DNA of 64,000 nucleotides from Hydractinia symbiolongicarpus (lineage: Eukaryota > Cnidaria > Hydrozoa > Anthoathecata > Hydractiniidae): assembly GCF_029227915.1 (NCBI RefSeq), contig NC_079878.1, positions 9,424,001 through 9,488,000 of the forward strand, in the 5' to 3' direction. Within the stretch, counting starts at the first letter, position 1; each line of letters starts with the position of its first letter. This document shows positions 33,648 to 46,141 of this stretch, piece by piece. A program made the translations under genes and the position numbers. A model generated the notes under the pieces. The model did not search any database and had not been told where the DNA came from. It saw only the letters and a list, made by a program, of their open reading frames with translations.

Positions 33648-35717
33648 TTATAATTGATTGTTTATACAAGTATCATCATAATCTCGTTTGATGTTTTTAT
33701 TCAAGTCCTTTAGGGAAGCCAACATTTCTTCCCCAAATTTCAAGAAAACGCTTAGGTCCTCAAGGACGGTGATTGCTGAACGCACTTGTTCGGCCGTTGG
33801 TCTTGAAAGATTATCCTCATCCTTGTCATCGTCATCTTCTTCATCCTCTTCATCTTCCTCATTTTGAGTTCCAGTGATATCAGCAATGATGTCAGCAGTT
33901 TTTAGACTTGTATGGGATGTGCTCACCCCGATATCGAGATCAATGAAATCCTCAACTGATATGGTAGAATCAATATGGTCAGGAAACCTTCGTTTTATGT
34001 ACGAGAGATCAGCATCGAGGGTTGGGATTGGGTCCTCTTCTACCTCGCTACTGGCAAGGTCTTTGAATGGATCGTCATCATTGTTGATGACATTTTCAGC
34101 ATCCTTCTGGGAAATTCCTGATTTCCGAAAACAGTTGGTAAAGGTTTGGTTGTCAATATCGTCCCACGCTTTTCTAAGCATGAACATAGCAACAAGAATC
34201 GAGAACTTCGGGATAGAGACTTTTTCATCCAATGCTTTTATCAACTTGCGGACTGCTAACGATCGATACTTCGCTTTCAGTGCACGAATGATTTCTTGGT
34301 CCATAGGTTGAGTATGCGACGTTGTATTCGGAGGAAGGAAGATTAATTCTACCCATTCCAGCTTTTCGACATGAGGATGAGCGGTGCAATTGTCAACAAT
34401 CAGAGCAATTTTTCGTTTAGAGACGTTTAAAGCTCTTCTAAGGCATTGCCAGCAGCTAACCCAGTATGTCTGACTTTACTATGCTTTCCTCCAGAGCACT
34501 TTTCACCTTCCATGTGCAGAGATTTATTTGGAAGGCATTGAAAGAAGAGCCCGAATTCGTCGGCATTGAAAATATTTTCCAAAGGATAGCGGGACAAAAT
34601 GGTTGGTAAGGTTGTCTCTGACCATGGTGCTGTCATCTCCTCAGTGACAGATCTTGATTCGCCGGCGATGGTTTTGAAGGATACGCCATACCTGAAAATA
34701 TAAGATAAGAAAAATGTGTATCTCCGTTGTTCTGTCAAGTGTGATTAGAGCTTTAATCTTTGCTTGATTCGAATATAAAAGATTCGACTTTTCTAAATTT
34801 GTTTACTTTGTTTTCGGAACAAAATTTTAAAAAAAGTATGGATGCCATGGAAGTCAAACAAGTCAAAAAATTAAAAGACATTATTTGCTGCAAGGAACTT
34901 CCCATCATTAGGCTCTTACTTACGAAATCAACGCTTTTGTAATGGGTTATCATGTTTATAAAAGTAACTGGACACGCTCTACCGGAGACGAATTTTATGG
35001 TTTTATGGAACCGACAAATAAAATGGATAAATATGCAGTTGCAGTCAAGAAAAATGATGCAGAAGTCATAGGTCATCTACCCCTCGGGAAGTACGGCCGT
35101 TTTACAAAAGTCATTTTTTATTTTCTCAAGAATGACAGCTTCAATGTTTGCAAAATAACAATTACTGGAAAGTCATTAAATGCTGGTGATGGTTTGGGGA
35201 TGAAAGTTCCATGCAAGTTATCCTTCATCTCAGAAAAAAAATCTATTGATGTTTTGCAAAGACAACTACCAAAGCTATTGTAATATTTATAAGATTTATA
35301 TAAATTTAAATATGAAAGTATGTTTACCCAACCTGGTTTTCCATTTAGCTAAGCTAACCACCCTTGTGAAGCTTGAAACGACTCAACACCCAGTTCTTCT
35401 GCGAACTCAAGAGCTTTCTCCTTCAGAATCACTCCACTTATTGGAATATTTTCGCTTCTCATCACAAGTAGCCACTTATGAACAGCCTTGTTTACATCTT
35501 CAAATTTTTCAGGTTTTGATCTCTTAGAGATTAACCCTTTGTTAAACTGTTTAAAGATTTTTTCCTTATTTTTTTTCCACGTCGACAATGTGCTTGAAGG
35601 AATATTGAAAGCTTTTGCAACATCCTTTGGAGCAGTTCCTTTTTCAAGCTCTTTGAGGACACTGTATTTTATTTTACAAGACTTGTTATCGGCTCTACTT
35701 CTTTTTGACGCTGCCAC
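33648..35717 (-). pseudogene. pogo/Tigger transposase (CENP-B/jerky-like), broken
   Basis: Exon 1 (to 35333) has a psq-type HTH (KIKYSVLKELEKGTAPKDVA..) and a CENP-B DNA-binding segment ending FQASQGWL. Exon 2 (from 34691) has FKTIAGESRSVTEEMT, catalytic FNADEFGLFF, SGGKHSKVR, VDNCTAHPH and QPMDQEIIRALK, then an acidic C-terminus. Joining AACCAG|GT to TTTCAG|G restores the family's reading. Breaks: a five-base tandem duplication (TAGCTTAGCT, about 35344-35353) shifts exon 1; about 80 codons between SKVR and VDN are missing with a frame change near 34460; and the start lies out of frame (ATG at about 35728). All three catalytic acids are still recognisable, so the copy is dead but not ancient. 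Confidence 0.85.
34942..35283 (+). CDS. HIRAN-domain protein, small single-exon ORF
   Basis: 113 residues, almost entirely one HIRAN-like domain: GYHVYKSNWTRSTGDEF, EPTNKMDKYAVAVKK, VIGHLPLGKYGRF, then TITGKSLNAGDGLGMKVPC. HIRAN domains bind 3' DNA ends or modified DNA in SWI2/SNF2-type repair enzymes; stand-alone versions are frequent in cnidarian genomes. It lies wholly inside the 641-base intron of the pogo transposase on the opposite strand, and the intron splice sites flank it closely. The sequence is open from ATG to stop with a conserved-looking core, although the transposase around it is broken. It may be cargo of the element, a later insertion, or the last exon of a longer gene (the upstream frame is closed by a stop at 34909). 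Function not known. Confidence 0.65.
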   Translation: MGYHVYKSNWTRSTGDEFYGFMEPTNKMDKYAVAVKKNDAEVIGHLPLGKYGRFTKVIFYFLKNDSFNVCKITITGKSLNAGDGLGMKVPCKLSFISEKKSIDVLQRQLPKLL

Positions 35718-36365
35718 ACAGACGCCATTGTCAGATTGCTATGAAATTCTGTTTTTGAAAATTGGTTGAGAAAGCGTTGTCGTTCGAAACACAAACAAAA
35801 CATTTGAATCATGCATTCGAACAATATAAGGCCCACAACACACGTAAACATTAAAATATGAAAATGATAAAGAGTTAAATGATCAGGAAAACTTATCAAT
35901 TTTTTTCAAAATGCCACAAAATTCGAATTATGGAGTCAAAAAACTTTAAGAACAAAATAATCTGTTCGACTTAAGGGAACATTCGAGTTATGGAGGTTCG
36001 AGTAGTAGAGGTTTTTTTATAAGAGTTTATTAGGAAATTTTCACGGTGCCAACGAATTCGTTCGAGTTAAGGAGACGTTCGAGTAATAGAGGTTCGAGTT
36101 ACGGAGATATTATCTTTAGTAATTTAGTACTGGAAGCAAATATTCCAACCTAACTGTTTTGTTCATCCAAAAGTGTTGTTCTTCAAGAACATACACTTCA
36201 GTATTTATCCTTGTCCTCGCCTAATTATTACTATTCTGAATATTTATACAGGATGTAGCCACTTCAGTATTGAAAACACTTTTATCAATGTGGGTCCTGT
36301 GCTCTGAATTACGCATACACCGGTATCACAAGCGAACTCCATGACCGCATTGCCACGCGATGTGA

Positions 36366-36396
36366 TTGACGGGAACTCCTGGTAACGAGGTTGGGG
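36366..36396. repeat. Half copy of the AACCTCGTTCCCAGGG MITE
   Basis: GGGAACTCCTGGTAACGAGG followed by TTGG, one family end only. Confidence 0.5.
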
Positions 36397-36710
36397 AACA
36401 AGCTCCAAAAAATAGATATCGGGCAGGCCAAATTTTTATAAAGAAAAATAACAGGTGGATTGACTCACTGACGCGCAAAATGAAGTCAATGCACGCAACA
36501 ACTTTCACAGGAAAAGCCTAGTGAGATAAGTTTCGTCCATAAACCTCTCAACAGTAGAAACGGCGTGTCGAATTTGTGCATCACTTCGAGATCTTCTATA
36601 GCAGCAATTTTTACGTCATGACACCTTCAGAGCGCAGGTTCGACTGGGCTGCATTAAAAATTATGAACCCTCTTTCTATACGTGCCTGTAAAGTGCGGAC
36701 GGGGAAGGAC

Positions 36711-36822
36711 CAACCTTGTCCCATGACATTTTGCTTTTTTGGTCATTTTTATCGGTTAAAATTGTTTGCCGCGTTCTGTAATAACGGCCCAGCGGTCAAG
36801 AGACCCTGGAGACAAGGACTGG
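36711..36822. repeat. AACCTCGTTCCCAGGG-family MITE, diverged
   Basis: 112 bp from CAACCTTGTCCCATGACATT to GACCCTGGAGACAAGG, with TTTGCTTTTTT and GTAATAACGGCCCAG in the core. Confidence 0.65.
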
Positions 36823-37077
36823 CAGTTTTTTTTGTCTCGTTCGCACAATTCAGGGTTAAACGAGTCAAACATAACAACAACAACAAAAGTGGATAAAGTT
36901 GTGTTGGTTTGGTTGTGGAAAACAAAGATTTTTAATTTCTTATGACTTTTAAGTATCCCTTTCTATATTTCATTTTATTGTATTTCTACTTATGATACCA
37001 GAAACAAGGCTAGAGGATGTGAAAAACCCCAAACAAATGTGGACTAAAGGGGATCTCTACTGTATAGCCAGAGGTGT

Positions 37078-37104
37078 TAGTTAGCTAGCTAGCTAGCTAG
37101 CTAT
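37078..37104. repeat. (AGCT)n simple repeat
   Basis: Six or seven tandem TAGC units. The rest of 36823-38690 is AT-rich with no supported exon. Confidence 0.9.
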
Positions 37105-38690
37105 AATAGCTATTCTTCGGATCCAGGTTAACATGCTTAAAATTATACACTAAGTGCATATACCTCTATTAGTAGCCAAACATTTAATATTTCAAAAGAA
37201 ATGACCACTCAAATCAACTGCACAGAAAAAATACTTTTATTGAGATTTGAGGAAAATGGAAATAAAATGAAAATTATTGGCTACAATTCCTTTACATATA
37301 TATGTTTTAGGTAAGTTCACTGCCAATATGCTAAATTTTCATGCAATGTGACTAATTTTTTATTATTATTATTTCTTAAGAAAATGAGAAATTTTCATAT
37401 TGTCCAAGGCCAAAACTTTGTTAACTTCCTTATTATAATACAAAAAATGAAAAACAACGTAACTGTGAAATAGGGTATACACACTTGTTATTCTGTGACA
37501 TGCCTTCTATAACCAGTATCATTTAATCTAAAGATTTTATCAAGTTTAGGTTTAACTCTACAGCAAAAAGAAAATTCTTTAATCTATGAGCCTAAAAATA
37601 GGGTGGCCACTACTCCTAAAAAATTACTGAAAATAAAATACACTACTGGAAAACACTGCTGGAAAAGTTAAAAAAGTCCTGGAAATTTTTTTTCATCAAA
37701 GTTTATTCTTTTAAAGTATCTCATGCTGAACAACTTAATTTTTCCTTTCTCTCTTTTTACAACTTAGACTACCATTCTTGACCAACTTGGATTAACAAAT
37801 TGGCAATGTGTCTCCAATGTATATATGTGCAGTTGATCCTTGTAGGTTAGAACACTTATACATACAACCCCTATAAATGTATAAAAGGATTCAGAAAACC
37901 CTGTAAACAAATGTCTTCAAAACGATAAATAGATATCCAGGACTTGCAATCTGACATGAGTCTCCAACTCTGATTTGTGTTGAGAATCCTGTAAGTAAAG
38001 CACATGTAAGTTTATTTTTATGTGTATAAGTAGAGATTTGTGTAGTTGAAAAATGCATATTTATATAAATTTACTGATTCATAAACTAAAGAGACCACAG
38101 TAGTTATTCTTACAGCGTAAATATTTAAGAATAAATAAATAATTTAAAGAAAAAAAGAAAGAAAGACATGTCCCTATTTATAATTCTTTTAAATTGGGCT
38201 TTTTAATGTTAATCCTAAAGTAATCTATCGTTATGTAAGTTTTCTTGGAATAGACATGATAATAATTATTATGATGTACAGCCCTTATAATTAGAATTTT
38301 TTACGTTGTCAATAAAACTGCTGACGTTAAACACATTTAACTTATTTGCGTCTGCAATATTTTTTGGTAGTGAAATTTTTCAACTGGAAAAAACTCACAC
38401 CATTCACCTTGTATTGGGGCTAGATTTCTCATAAATTAGATGTATTGATAATGACAAATAGAAATGGAGTACAAGTCTCATTGACATACCTTCCCTATGG
38501 TGAACTTTGCTAAGTTAATATTTCACTGCCAACTAGCTTTTTATGTTTCGAGTTAAACTCATTAGGTTGGGGCACATTATGTTGCATATCGCAGAAGTTG
38601 ACGGTGACATGTTCGAAAATGCTTGTCACAGGCACAGTTCAACATGAAGCAAAACTGTACAGGAGACTCAAATGTTAGAGTCTTTGCAGA

Positions 38691-41600
38691 ATGTCTCTCC
38701 TCGCAAAACTGAAGGTAGGGCTGACTTATTGCCTGCTATGTTGTGTGGAAGAGAGAACTTCTGGATTTCTTTTAATACGATATACATTCTTTGTCAATTA
38801 TTAATGCGAATCGATTGGCACCACGGTATTTCTGTAGCTTGAATGATTTTAGTTAGTGATAATACTGAATAATACTGAAAATCCAATGTAGTTTTTCTTC
38901 AGTCGCAATGAGTGGTAGTAGCTCAAACAATACCACAATTGTTGTTTTTTTGAAAAATTTCGCAACAATATTACGTTGGCAATTTTTTTGCCGACGAACT
39001 ATGCTATCTTTGTAGTTTACGTCGGCAATTACGTCGACAGTGCTGAATGCTGACACAAATTACAGAGGATTTTTTTCTTATGTATATGACTTTATCATTC
39101 ATTCTTATCTGAGCATTTTGTGTATAATAAAATTAGAGTCAATAAAGGGAAAGTAGTTTCATGTGCGTTATTAATTGTATTGTTCTATTTTTTCATATTT
39201 TGAGTTGCCAAACTGTTGCTGTGCAGCCCTAAGTACATCGTATTATTTGTGATTAAAGTGATCTTTTGCCTTATGTGAAAAGTGCACAAAGTAATTAATC
39301 CACTTTGATTTATACTGTGTGTAGATGCTGATGTGAAAGTCTACTATTGTTTTAGTTTAATTAAATTTTTCAAATTTTGCTTTTCAAAGTGGGTCAATCA
39401 CGTGATACTAACCAAAAATGTTTTTAAAGGTGGCTTAAACATGTTGACTAGTCTGCTATGAGGTTAAACAATTTAATTTTACAAATTAAATTGGTTCCTT
39501 CTCATTTGTTAACTACTTTGCAGAAGCAGATCAACACTTTTGACAAATATGTGTCAAAGAAAATAATTGTTAAATAATGATCCCTTAAAAAATTTTTCTG
39601 TTCTATTTATAGATTTAATTCTAGTTATTAGCTACCCCTATGATATAATTTATAGTATGTCATGGAAAAACATGATTATGGTAGATCAACATTTAGGCAA
39701 TAAAGAAAAAGTGCACCATTCTGGTCCTGTAAAAAAAAATTTGTTGTTTTCACTTTTTTGTTAGTCAGTTGGTTAGTAACATACAGTATTCATGCTTTTG
39801 TAAGAATGAATGTTAATTCTGTCCTGAATAAAGCTTTTTTTAAAAGACATGTGTGGACTATATGTAAATGCAGTGATGCCCATCATAAGAAAAAAATAAA
39901 GATTGGGCTAAAGGCTTTTTTGTAAGAGTTTGAAAAAAAATAGTTTGCTTTAGATAAGAATGTAAAAACGAATGCATCTGGAGTGCTAATAAAAAAATGG
40001 ATGAATTGTCACCAAAAAGGGTCTGTATATTTTAAATCTTCTATAATCTTTTGATTTTTTTAAAAAAATGATTAGTTTAATATTATAGCTTTCTTTGTTA
40101 ACATAGGAAATTAAGCAAGGCAGGAGAGCAGGAAATCCTTTTCAAGCAGGAAGCCAAAGATCTGGTGGAAGTGATTCAAATACTAGCGTCCAAGGAACTG
40201 TATGTATTTCAAAAACATTTTTATTTTGAGTGGAAAGGAAAAAAGGTTACTATTAGATTTTTTTAACCCATAGTGTGACTGTCAATAAATTTCATTAAAA
40301 TACTGTTTTAGTCACCACGTCCTGCAAGAAGACAAGGAGGTTGGGCAGAAGATGCAAGTAAAAAGAAAGGGTATGTTTTGCATTTCAAAATGCACTCTTT
40401 TTTATCAGGAAACATGCAAGGCTTCACCGTGTTCCTAATTAAATGATGTCTAAAAATCTATCTGTTATAATGAAAACAGTTTTTCCATTTGGGATTTTTA
40501 TAGAAGAACATATATAATTATGAGAAATTTGAGATTTAAAACAGTTAAACTGTGATAGGTATACAATTTCTATATGAATACTATTAATGTATAGGGCAGC
40601 AAACCTTTTTTTTTAAGGGATATTAGACGCCTTTTGGTGTTTTTCAATATGTAATGTACATTTTTGTGTCTCTAATTTACACAAATATGCATGAAAATAA
40701 AATTTCTTGTCAAAGTTATTAGCTACATTGTGAAGATCTATCTATTTCAATACTTAAGAATTTCTTTCTTATTTTTATAACATTTTAAAATATATCAGAC
40801 AAAAAAAACCCACCAATTTAACAAGCAAAAGGCTCAAAGATTTTCCAAATCGTAATCTTTTCTGTTCAATTTATAATTAAAGTCCATATGATATCCATCC
40901 ATATGAAGGTGAAAAATGTAAGACAGAGTATATTACAGACACAGCCTATGATGTATTAATCACAAAGGTTTTGGTTCTGTAACTATGACCTTTTCATCTT
41001 CTATATTTTAATAGCAGTGTATAACAGGAATGACAATAATTCCTCTTCCTAAAAGACCAAAGTAAGTTTTTTTGTAGAAATTCCTTGTAAAAGTAGGCTT
41101 TAAAACCCTATTAAGAAGTTTTTTACAAATCATGCTAAGCCTGAAAAGATTCAATCCCAAGCCAGTTTAATTATATTTTGTTTAAGGATTTTAGTCAACT
41201 GGATGTAACATAAAGTACACATGCTTTACATTCGAGCTGCATTCATGGGCATCCATTATCTGTCTTTTCACTTTCTGATTGTACCTGTTTAAAGGTACAA
41301 TCAGAAGGTGGACCATTTAAACGTTATTTAAATTTTTGACTTATTAAAAATAATATTTAATGTTTAGAGAGTTTGATGAAGATGATGACGATGGGTAAAT
41401 AATATAAATTTAAATTTTAAAACTTTTAGTAACGTAACTAGTTGTAATCATATAAATTTTAACCTAAAAAATATGGTTTTGTGAAGCACTCGCAATAATG
41501 CACAATCGTATTGGGAAAAACTTTCAGACTAAAACTTTCTGCATTAATACGCTATTTGCTTTATGCATCCGTTAAATAATAAAGTATATATGTAAGAAAA

Positions 41601-44600
41601 TGCCTTCACATTTGGTGTTTGAAAAAACTACTTTTACATTAGTACATTTTGCAAAAAGAAAATTTGTGGTATGATTTTATTTTTAATTTTTGCAAAATTA
41701 AATTTTATTGCAGTACATAAAAGGCAGTTAAATTTACCATAAAAATATAGTTAAATCTTGTGCTTAAAACCTGACGTAAAATCTAAAGGAAGTTGATAAA
41801 TTCTTACTCGAAGTGTTTCATAAATTCAAAACTAATAAAACTAGTTTTATATAATATAGTGTGCACATCAAAATTGAAAATGCACAAACATGTAACTTCA
41901 GAATTCTTAACTTAGATGTTGGCACCATTGGCAGCCTCCTCTACCTTTGAACACACACCCTCCCCCTCCCCCACCTTTGAACACACACCTTCCCTCTCCT
42001 CCACCTTCAAACACACCCATAAAAGCAGTACCAATCATAAAAGTATGTTCTAATTTCTTTGTTTCTACCAGCAATAGAGAACTTGCCATTTATCACCTCC
42101 CACACCCAAATTAATGTCGCCCCTTATAAGATCATAACTGTTTATTGACTGATCATCACTAAATAAAAACTACAATGAATGTTTTGTTAGGTTAAGGCCA
42201 TCAGAAATATCAGTAAAACACAATTTTCCTTAGCTGTCAATTATCAAAACACTTTTTACTGCGCTGTTGATATTTACTTCAGTAATATTCATGTATGTGA
42301 TCTTATTTTTTAGCAAAGGAGGAAGAAGTGATAACGATGATGAGTAAGTCATTTTTTTTAAATTTCTAGGAATAATTTTCATGCCAAGATCATTATTATG
42401 ATGGTTATTGAAGGAGGCAAGATAGAAAAATTAAAGATTATTTGGTGAAATCTCGACACGAAGGAATATTGTCTTGCTAAAGAGAAAAAATCTGATTGGT
42501 TGGCATTTTTTGAATTTCTTGCAGTAATTTTTACATTCGTTTTTTTTTTTACTTTTAAAAGGGCAGTCTATAGTTTGTTTTACACAAATAAAAAAAATGG
42601 ATCAAATAAAAAAGATATTGTAGCAAATTCGAGGTTTTTTTTATGGAATCTACACACGAGGGAACTATATTCAATGTAGCAGTCAAAAAATTGTGACAGT
42701 CCTCAAATTAACTTCTTTATATTTTTTTCACAGCGAACGACTGAAGCATGACGCGACAGTGTTGTTAGATAATGATGTTGATGACATACCTGTCATTCCA
42801 GATCTAGAAGAAGTTCAGGATGATGATATGGCTTTACAAGTGGCTGCTCCGCCAAGGTTTGCATATTGACTAGTTGAGCAAACGAACTTTAAAATATCGC
42901 TTCTTTTTTTTTAATACCCAACTTTTTTCTTATCGGTTATAATAAAAACAAACAGGACTGAAATCAAGACTTTTGCAACTTAAACAACAATTTTTAACCA
43001 CTCGCGTAATAAAAATTACCCTCCCGTCCACCCTAATTGTTAATTTGTTCCAAACCGACTACACATATTTTGATTTATTAAAAGAGACAAACCTCATTTT
43101 CGGCAACAACCTATGGATATAAGCTGTGAATATGTTGGCAAACCATATGTAAACGGTTTACAATAAACACTAATACCAGCCGCATTGGCTCATCGACTAC
43201 TGTTTGTTGTTCTTTTAATGCGAGTCAAATTTTCAACATTGCTAACATTATTTACGCAAGGTAACTAAGGAAAATACCTTGTGATTTATAGAAACAGAAA
43301 ACCCAGAAACTCCACCTGCTATCTTTTGTAAGAACCCTCTCTTATCACGTAGAATTACATAGAATGAAATCTTTTTGCGGTGAAAGTCTTTAAAAGCATC
43401 GTCATGTTATACAAAAAACAGTCTTATGACAAGGCAGTCAGAATAAATCAATTGCGTTGTGTTCAAAAAAGTTCAGAAAATTCGCTTCCAAATAAATAAA
43501 AGATACAGCCCCCTCTCCCCTCATTCAGCTATTGCTGACTTCACTCTATTGAGAATGAATCAGAATGAAAATCCACCAACCTTAATGTACTAACACCCTC
43601 CCCAACTACTGGTTAAAAGAATTCAACCACCACCAATTCAACCAGCCTTCTACTCCCTCCCCTCCTCAATAGTCCCTCCCTCCTCAATAGTCCCCCTCCC
43701 TACAGTTGGATTAACTTTAAAAATAAGTAATATATTTTTGTTGTTTAGTGTTCAAGTCACAAGAGTGGCGACGTATAAAGAACTAGATCACGATTTTGAA
43801 AAACACGCAGGCTTGTTGACACTGGTGAGCTTCTTAGCTGGACTTTCTTTGTCTATTTTGCGGAAATAATTACATCTGAACCAATCAGGATAGTAAATTT
43901 ACATGCATAATTAAACGTGTTTGAAGTAATGCGTCGTAATTTTCTTTTTTCATGAACAAGCGAGTATGTGTGTAAGTTTGCTATGTAAAGCTTGTGTGCA
44001 AATGAAGTTTTGTCTCACTATATCAATAAACTTTAAATATGTTTAAAGAAGAGAAAAATCAACCCTTTACCTGAAATATTTAACTTTCAATTTCGCAAAA
44101 GCCGAAAAAATATCAATACACCTTTCCCGAACTTCATAAATTATAATAATTATGACGTCGTCCAAAATTTCATATAGGTTCTATGCTCTTTAAAAAAGGA
44201 TATTCAGATATCAAATTATCATGACAAAACTGTAGGTTTAGAGCAATATAATATTCTGGTTGGATTTTATTTTAATTTAAAAAAAAATAATTATTTTGAA
44301 ACAAGGCTATTCTTAGAAAGCTCGGCTATATGAATGGTTTGACCGTAACTTTTAGCTGGCAGTTGAGGCACTTAAGGAACAGAGATATTTACGAAATTAG
44401 GTAATTTGTTCTACTTTTTTATAAGGAACTTAGGGATGGGAATTATTTTTAGTATCGACCTCTTTAATTAAGTTTAGCATAATTAGGAAATTCGGAAAAG
44501 GTCTATTGAAGTGTTTTAATTTCTCGATTTTACCATTTTCGGAATTTTAATTTTGCAAATTAACCTTTTGGATAAATGCGAAACGAGATAAGTAAAATCC

Positions 44601-46141
44601 TGGAAATCGGAAAGTCAGACATTTTGTTGGCCTTTTATGCAGTTTGATAGAAAGCAATTGTTTTTAGTATCTTCGCAAGTGCAAACCATGGTTTTGAGAT
44701 TTTGAAAAGTTTTTTTAAAGAACATCATTTTTTAAAAAAAACAAAAAAACTAATGGAAGTCTAAGCCTTTCATCCCAACCCCCGGTTCCTACGGCACTGT
44801 TAGGTGTGTTTAACGGTGTTGTTAAATCTCAGCGAGGGTGTACCAACCATAACAAAGCATTTAAACTACTATAAACAAACTAGTCCTGAATCTATTGGTG
44901 ATTTTATAAAAAGTCCCCATCACTTGCGATACTCAGTACTCCAATTATTGCGAGTATTGATAAAGTTACTAAGACTTATTTCTTTGTCTCATTTTTTCAC
45001 CACAGGACGGAGATATCGATTTAAAACTTTTGGGAAGTGTACTTTCCCCTGAAGCAGAAGTAATCGAGGTAAAGACTTTTATTGTTTATGTTGATATTGT
45101 TTATTTTAATCCAAGGTGGTTGGCTCACACTATGTCTAATGTCTGATTTGATTTTTGTTGTTGTTTTTGTTGTTTTTTGTTTTTGTTGTTGTTGTTGTTG
45201 TTCTTGAAAAATGATGTTGTGGTGTGATGCGCTAATCTTTAAATTCTAACCAGTCACGAGATGTCGAAAGACCATCTTATCTAACAAGCTTAGGTTGATT
45301 TCGATTAAAACGCTATAGATGGGAAACATAATGTGGTTAAAGCCTGAGTCCATTTAAAATTTGGTCACTGTGTACACTTTTACAACTTATTAGTCAACCC
45401 TGATACTCAAATTTCAAACCAGATGCAATCATCTGCCCCTGTTCTATCTCTTTGTGACAGTAGGTAATGTTTTTTAACACGTGATATACTACGGATATAC
45501 ACCTGATATACTAATGATATACACGTGGTATACTACTGATATACAGAGAAACTTAAGAAAAATCATCTTCGCAGAATTTCTGTTTTATGAGAAACACGAT
45601 TTTCTTAATTTGAGGCTGAGATTATATGTACTCTCTACTTCTAACTCACAAAATTTTGATAAAATTGCACAGTTAGGTTGACAGATGGACAGGGATTTAT
45701 TTTGTTGAACTAAATATGGGTATAAAACAGTGGTCTGGCTGAAAATTGTCAGAAAATCTCCTATAAAGTTAAGAAATATCCAGGCTGAACCCAAAGATCA
45801 TGTTTCTTATAAAAAACGTGTATCAATCAAAACTTTAAGCGAAATTAATTTTAAGCTTAACATCTCAGGTTTACCTCTTACTAGAATTTCAGAAAGAATT
45901 TCAGTACATAAATTAGAAAAAAATGTTATAGGACAAAATCCTCTACACTATTCTAACCATCACCAGCCATTCAGTAATTGCCCATAGAGGTGGTAAGTTT
46001 ATGTGTATTCAAAACCAAGCTGTGGAATTCTTCTTTTAGGACGATAAAGTTTGGGAGTGGGACCGCATATTTACAGAAGTGGCTTCTGATCTTCGTACAG
46101 AATGGGAAAAAGCAAAAGTTATTTCTGATAATAAAGATTAA
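38691..46141 (+). CDS. IFT43: Intraflagellar transport protein 43
   Basis: IFT43 is a small subunit of the IFT-A complex that drives retrograde transport in cilia. Exons: 38691-38714 (tentative), 40107-40199, 40312-40370, 41368-41394, 42314-42343, 42734-42856, 43749-43824, 45006-45068, 46040-46141. All junctions are GT/AG and phases match, giving 198 residues, close to the vertebrate length of about 208. Diagnostic segments: GRRAGNPFQ, RRQGGWAED, DDIPVIPDLEEVQ with LQVAAPPS, TLDGDIDLKLLGSVL, and the C-terminal VWEWDRIFTEVASDL, which match the known family motifs. Two tiny acidic exons of 27 and 30 bases precede the conserved block. The first exon (MSLLAKLK) is inferred: it has an upstream in-frame stop at 38676, but a TTGCAG just before the ATG leaves open a further 5' exon. 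Introns hold C-rich tracts, a short tandem repeat and a MITE. Confidence 0.93.
41927..42020. repeat. C-rich tandem repeat in an IFT43 intron
   Basis: Three imperfect copies of a unit like CACCTTTGAACACACACCCT with CCCTCC spacers. It produces a false Gly-rich frame on the minus strand. Confidence 0.75.
44113..44508. mobile_element. 396-bp MITE in an IFT43 intron
   Basis: Ends TCAATACACCTTTCCCGAA and TTCGGAAAAGGTCTATTGA are inverted repeats. Its last ~135 bases match the end of the element at 9393-10164. No coding capacity. Confidence 0.7.
45477..45545. repeat. Short tandem repeat (GATATACTA..GATATACAC)
   Basis: Two and a half copies of a ~31-base unit within the last IFT43 intron. Confidence 0.7.

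Larger units (their letters stand above)
33437..36110 (-). mobile_element. pogo/Tigger-type DNA transposon, degraded
   Basis: The left end is TA|CAGTAGAGTCTCCATAACTC, a typical pogo/Tigger terminus with TA target. The right end carries CGAGTTACGGAGA but then diverges, so its exact edge (36107-36120) is uncertain. Both ends share TAAGGAGACGTTTGAGTAGT / AGAGG words in subterminal copies (33466-33492; 35931-36107). The transposase is on the minus strand and is interrupted by an intron holding a HIRAN ORF of opposite orientation. Confidence 0.8.

Noticed and set aside
33874-34311. 145-residue plus-strand frame
   Set aside because: Antisense shadow of the pogo transposase C-terminus.
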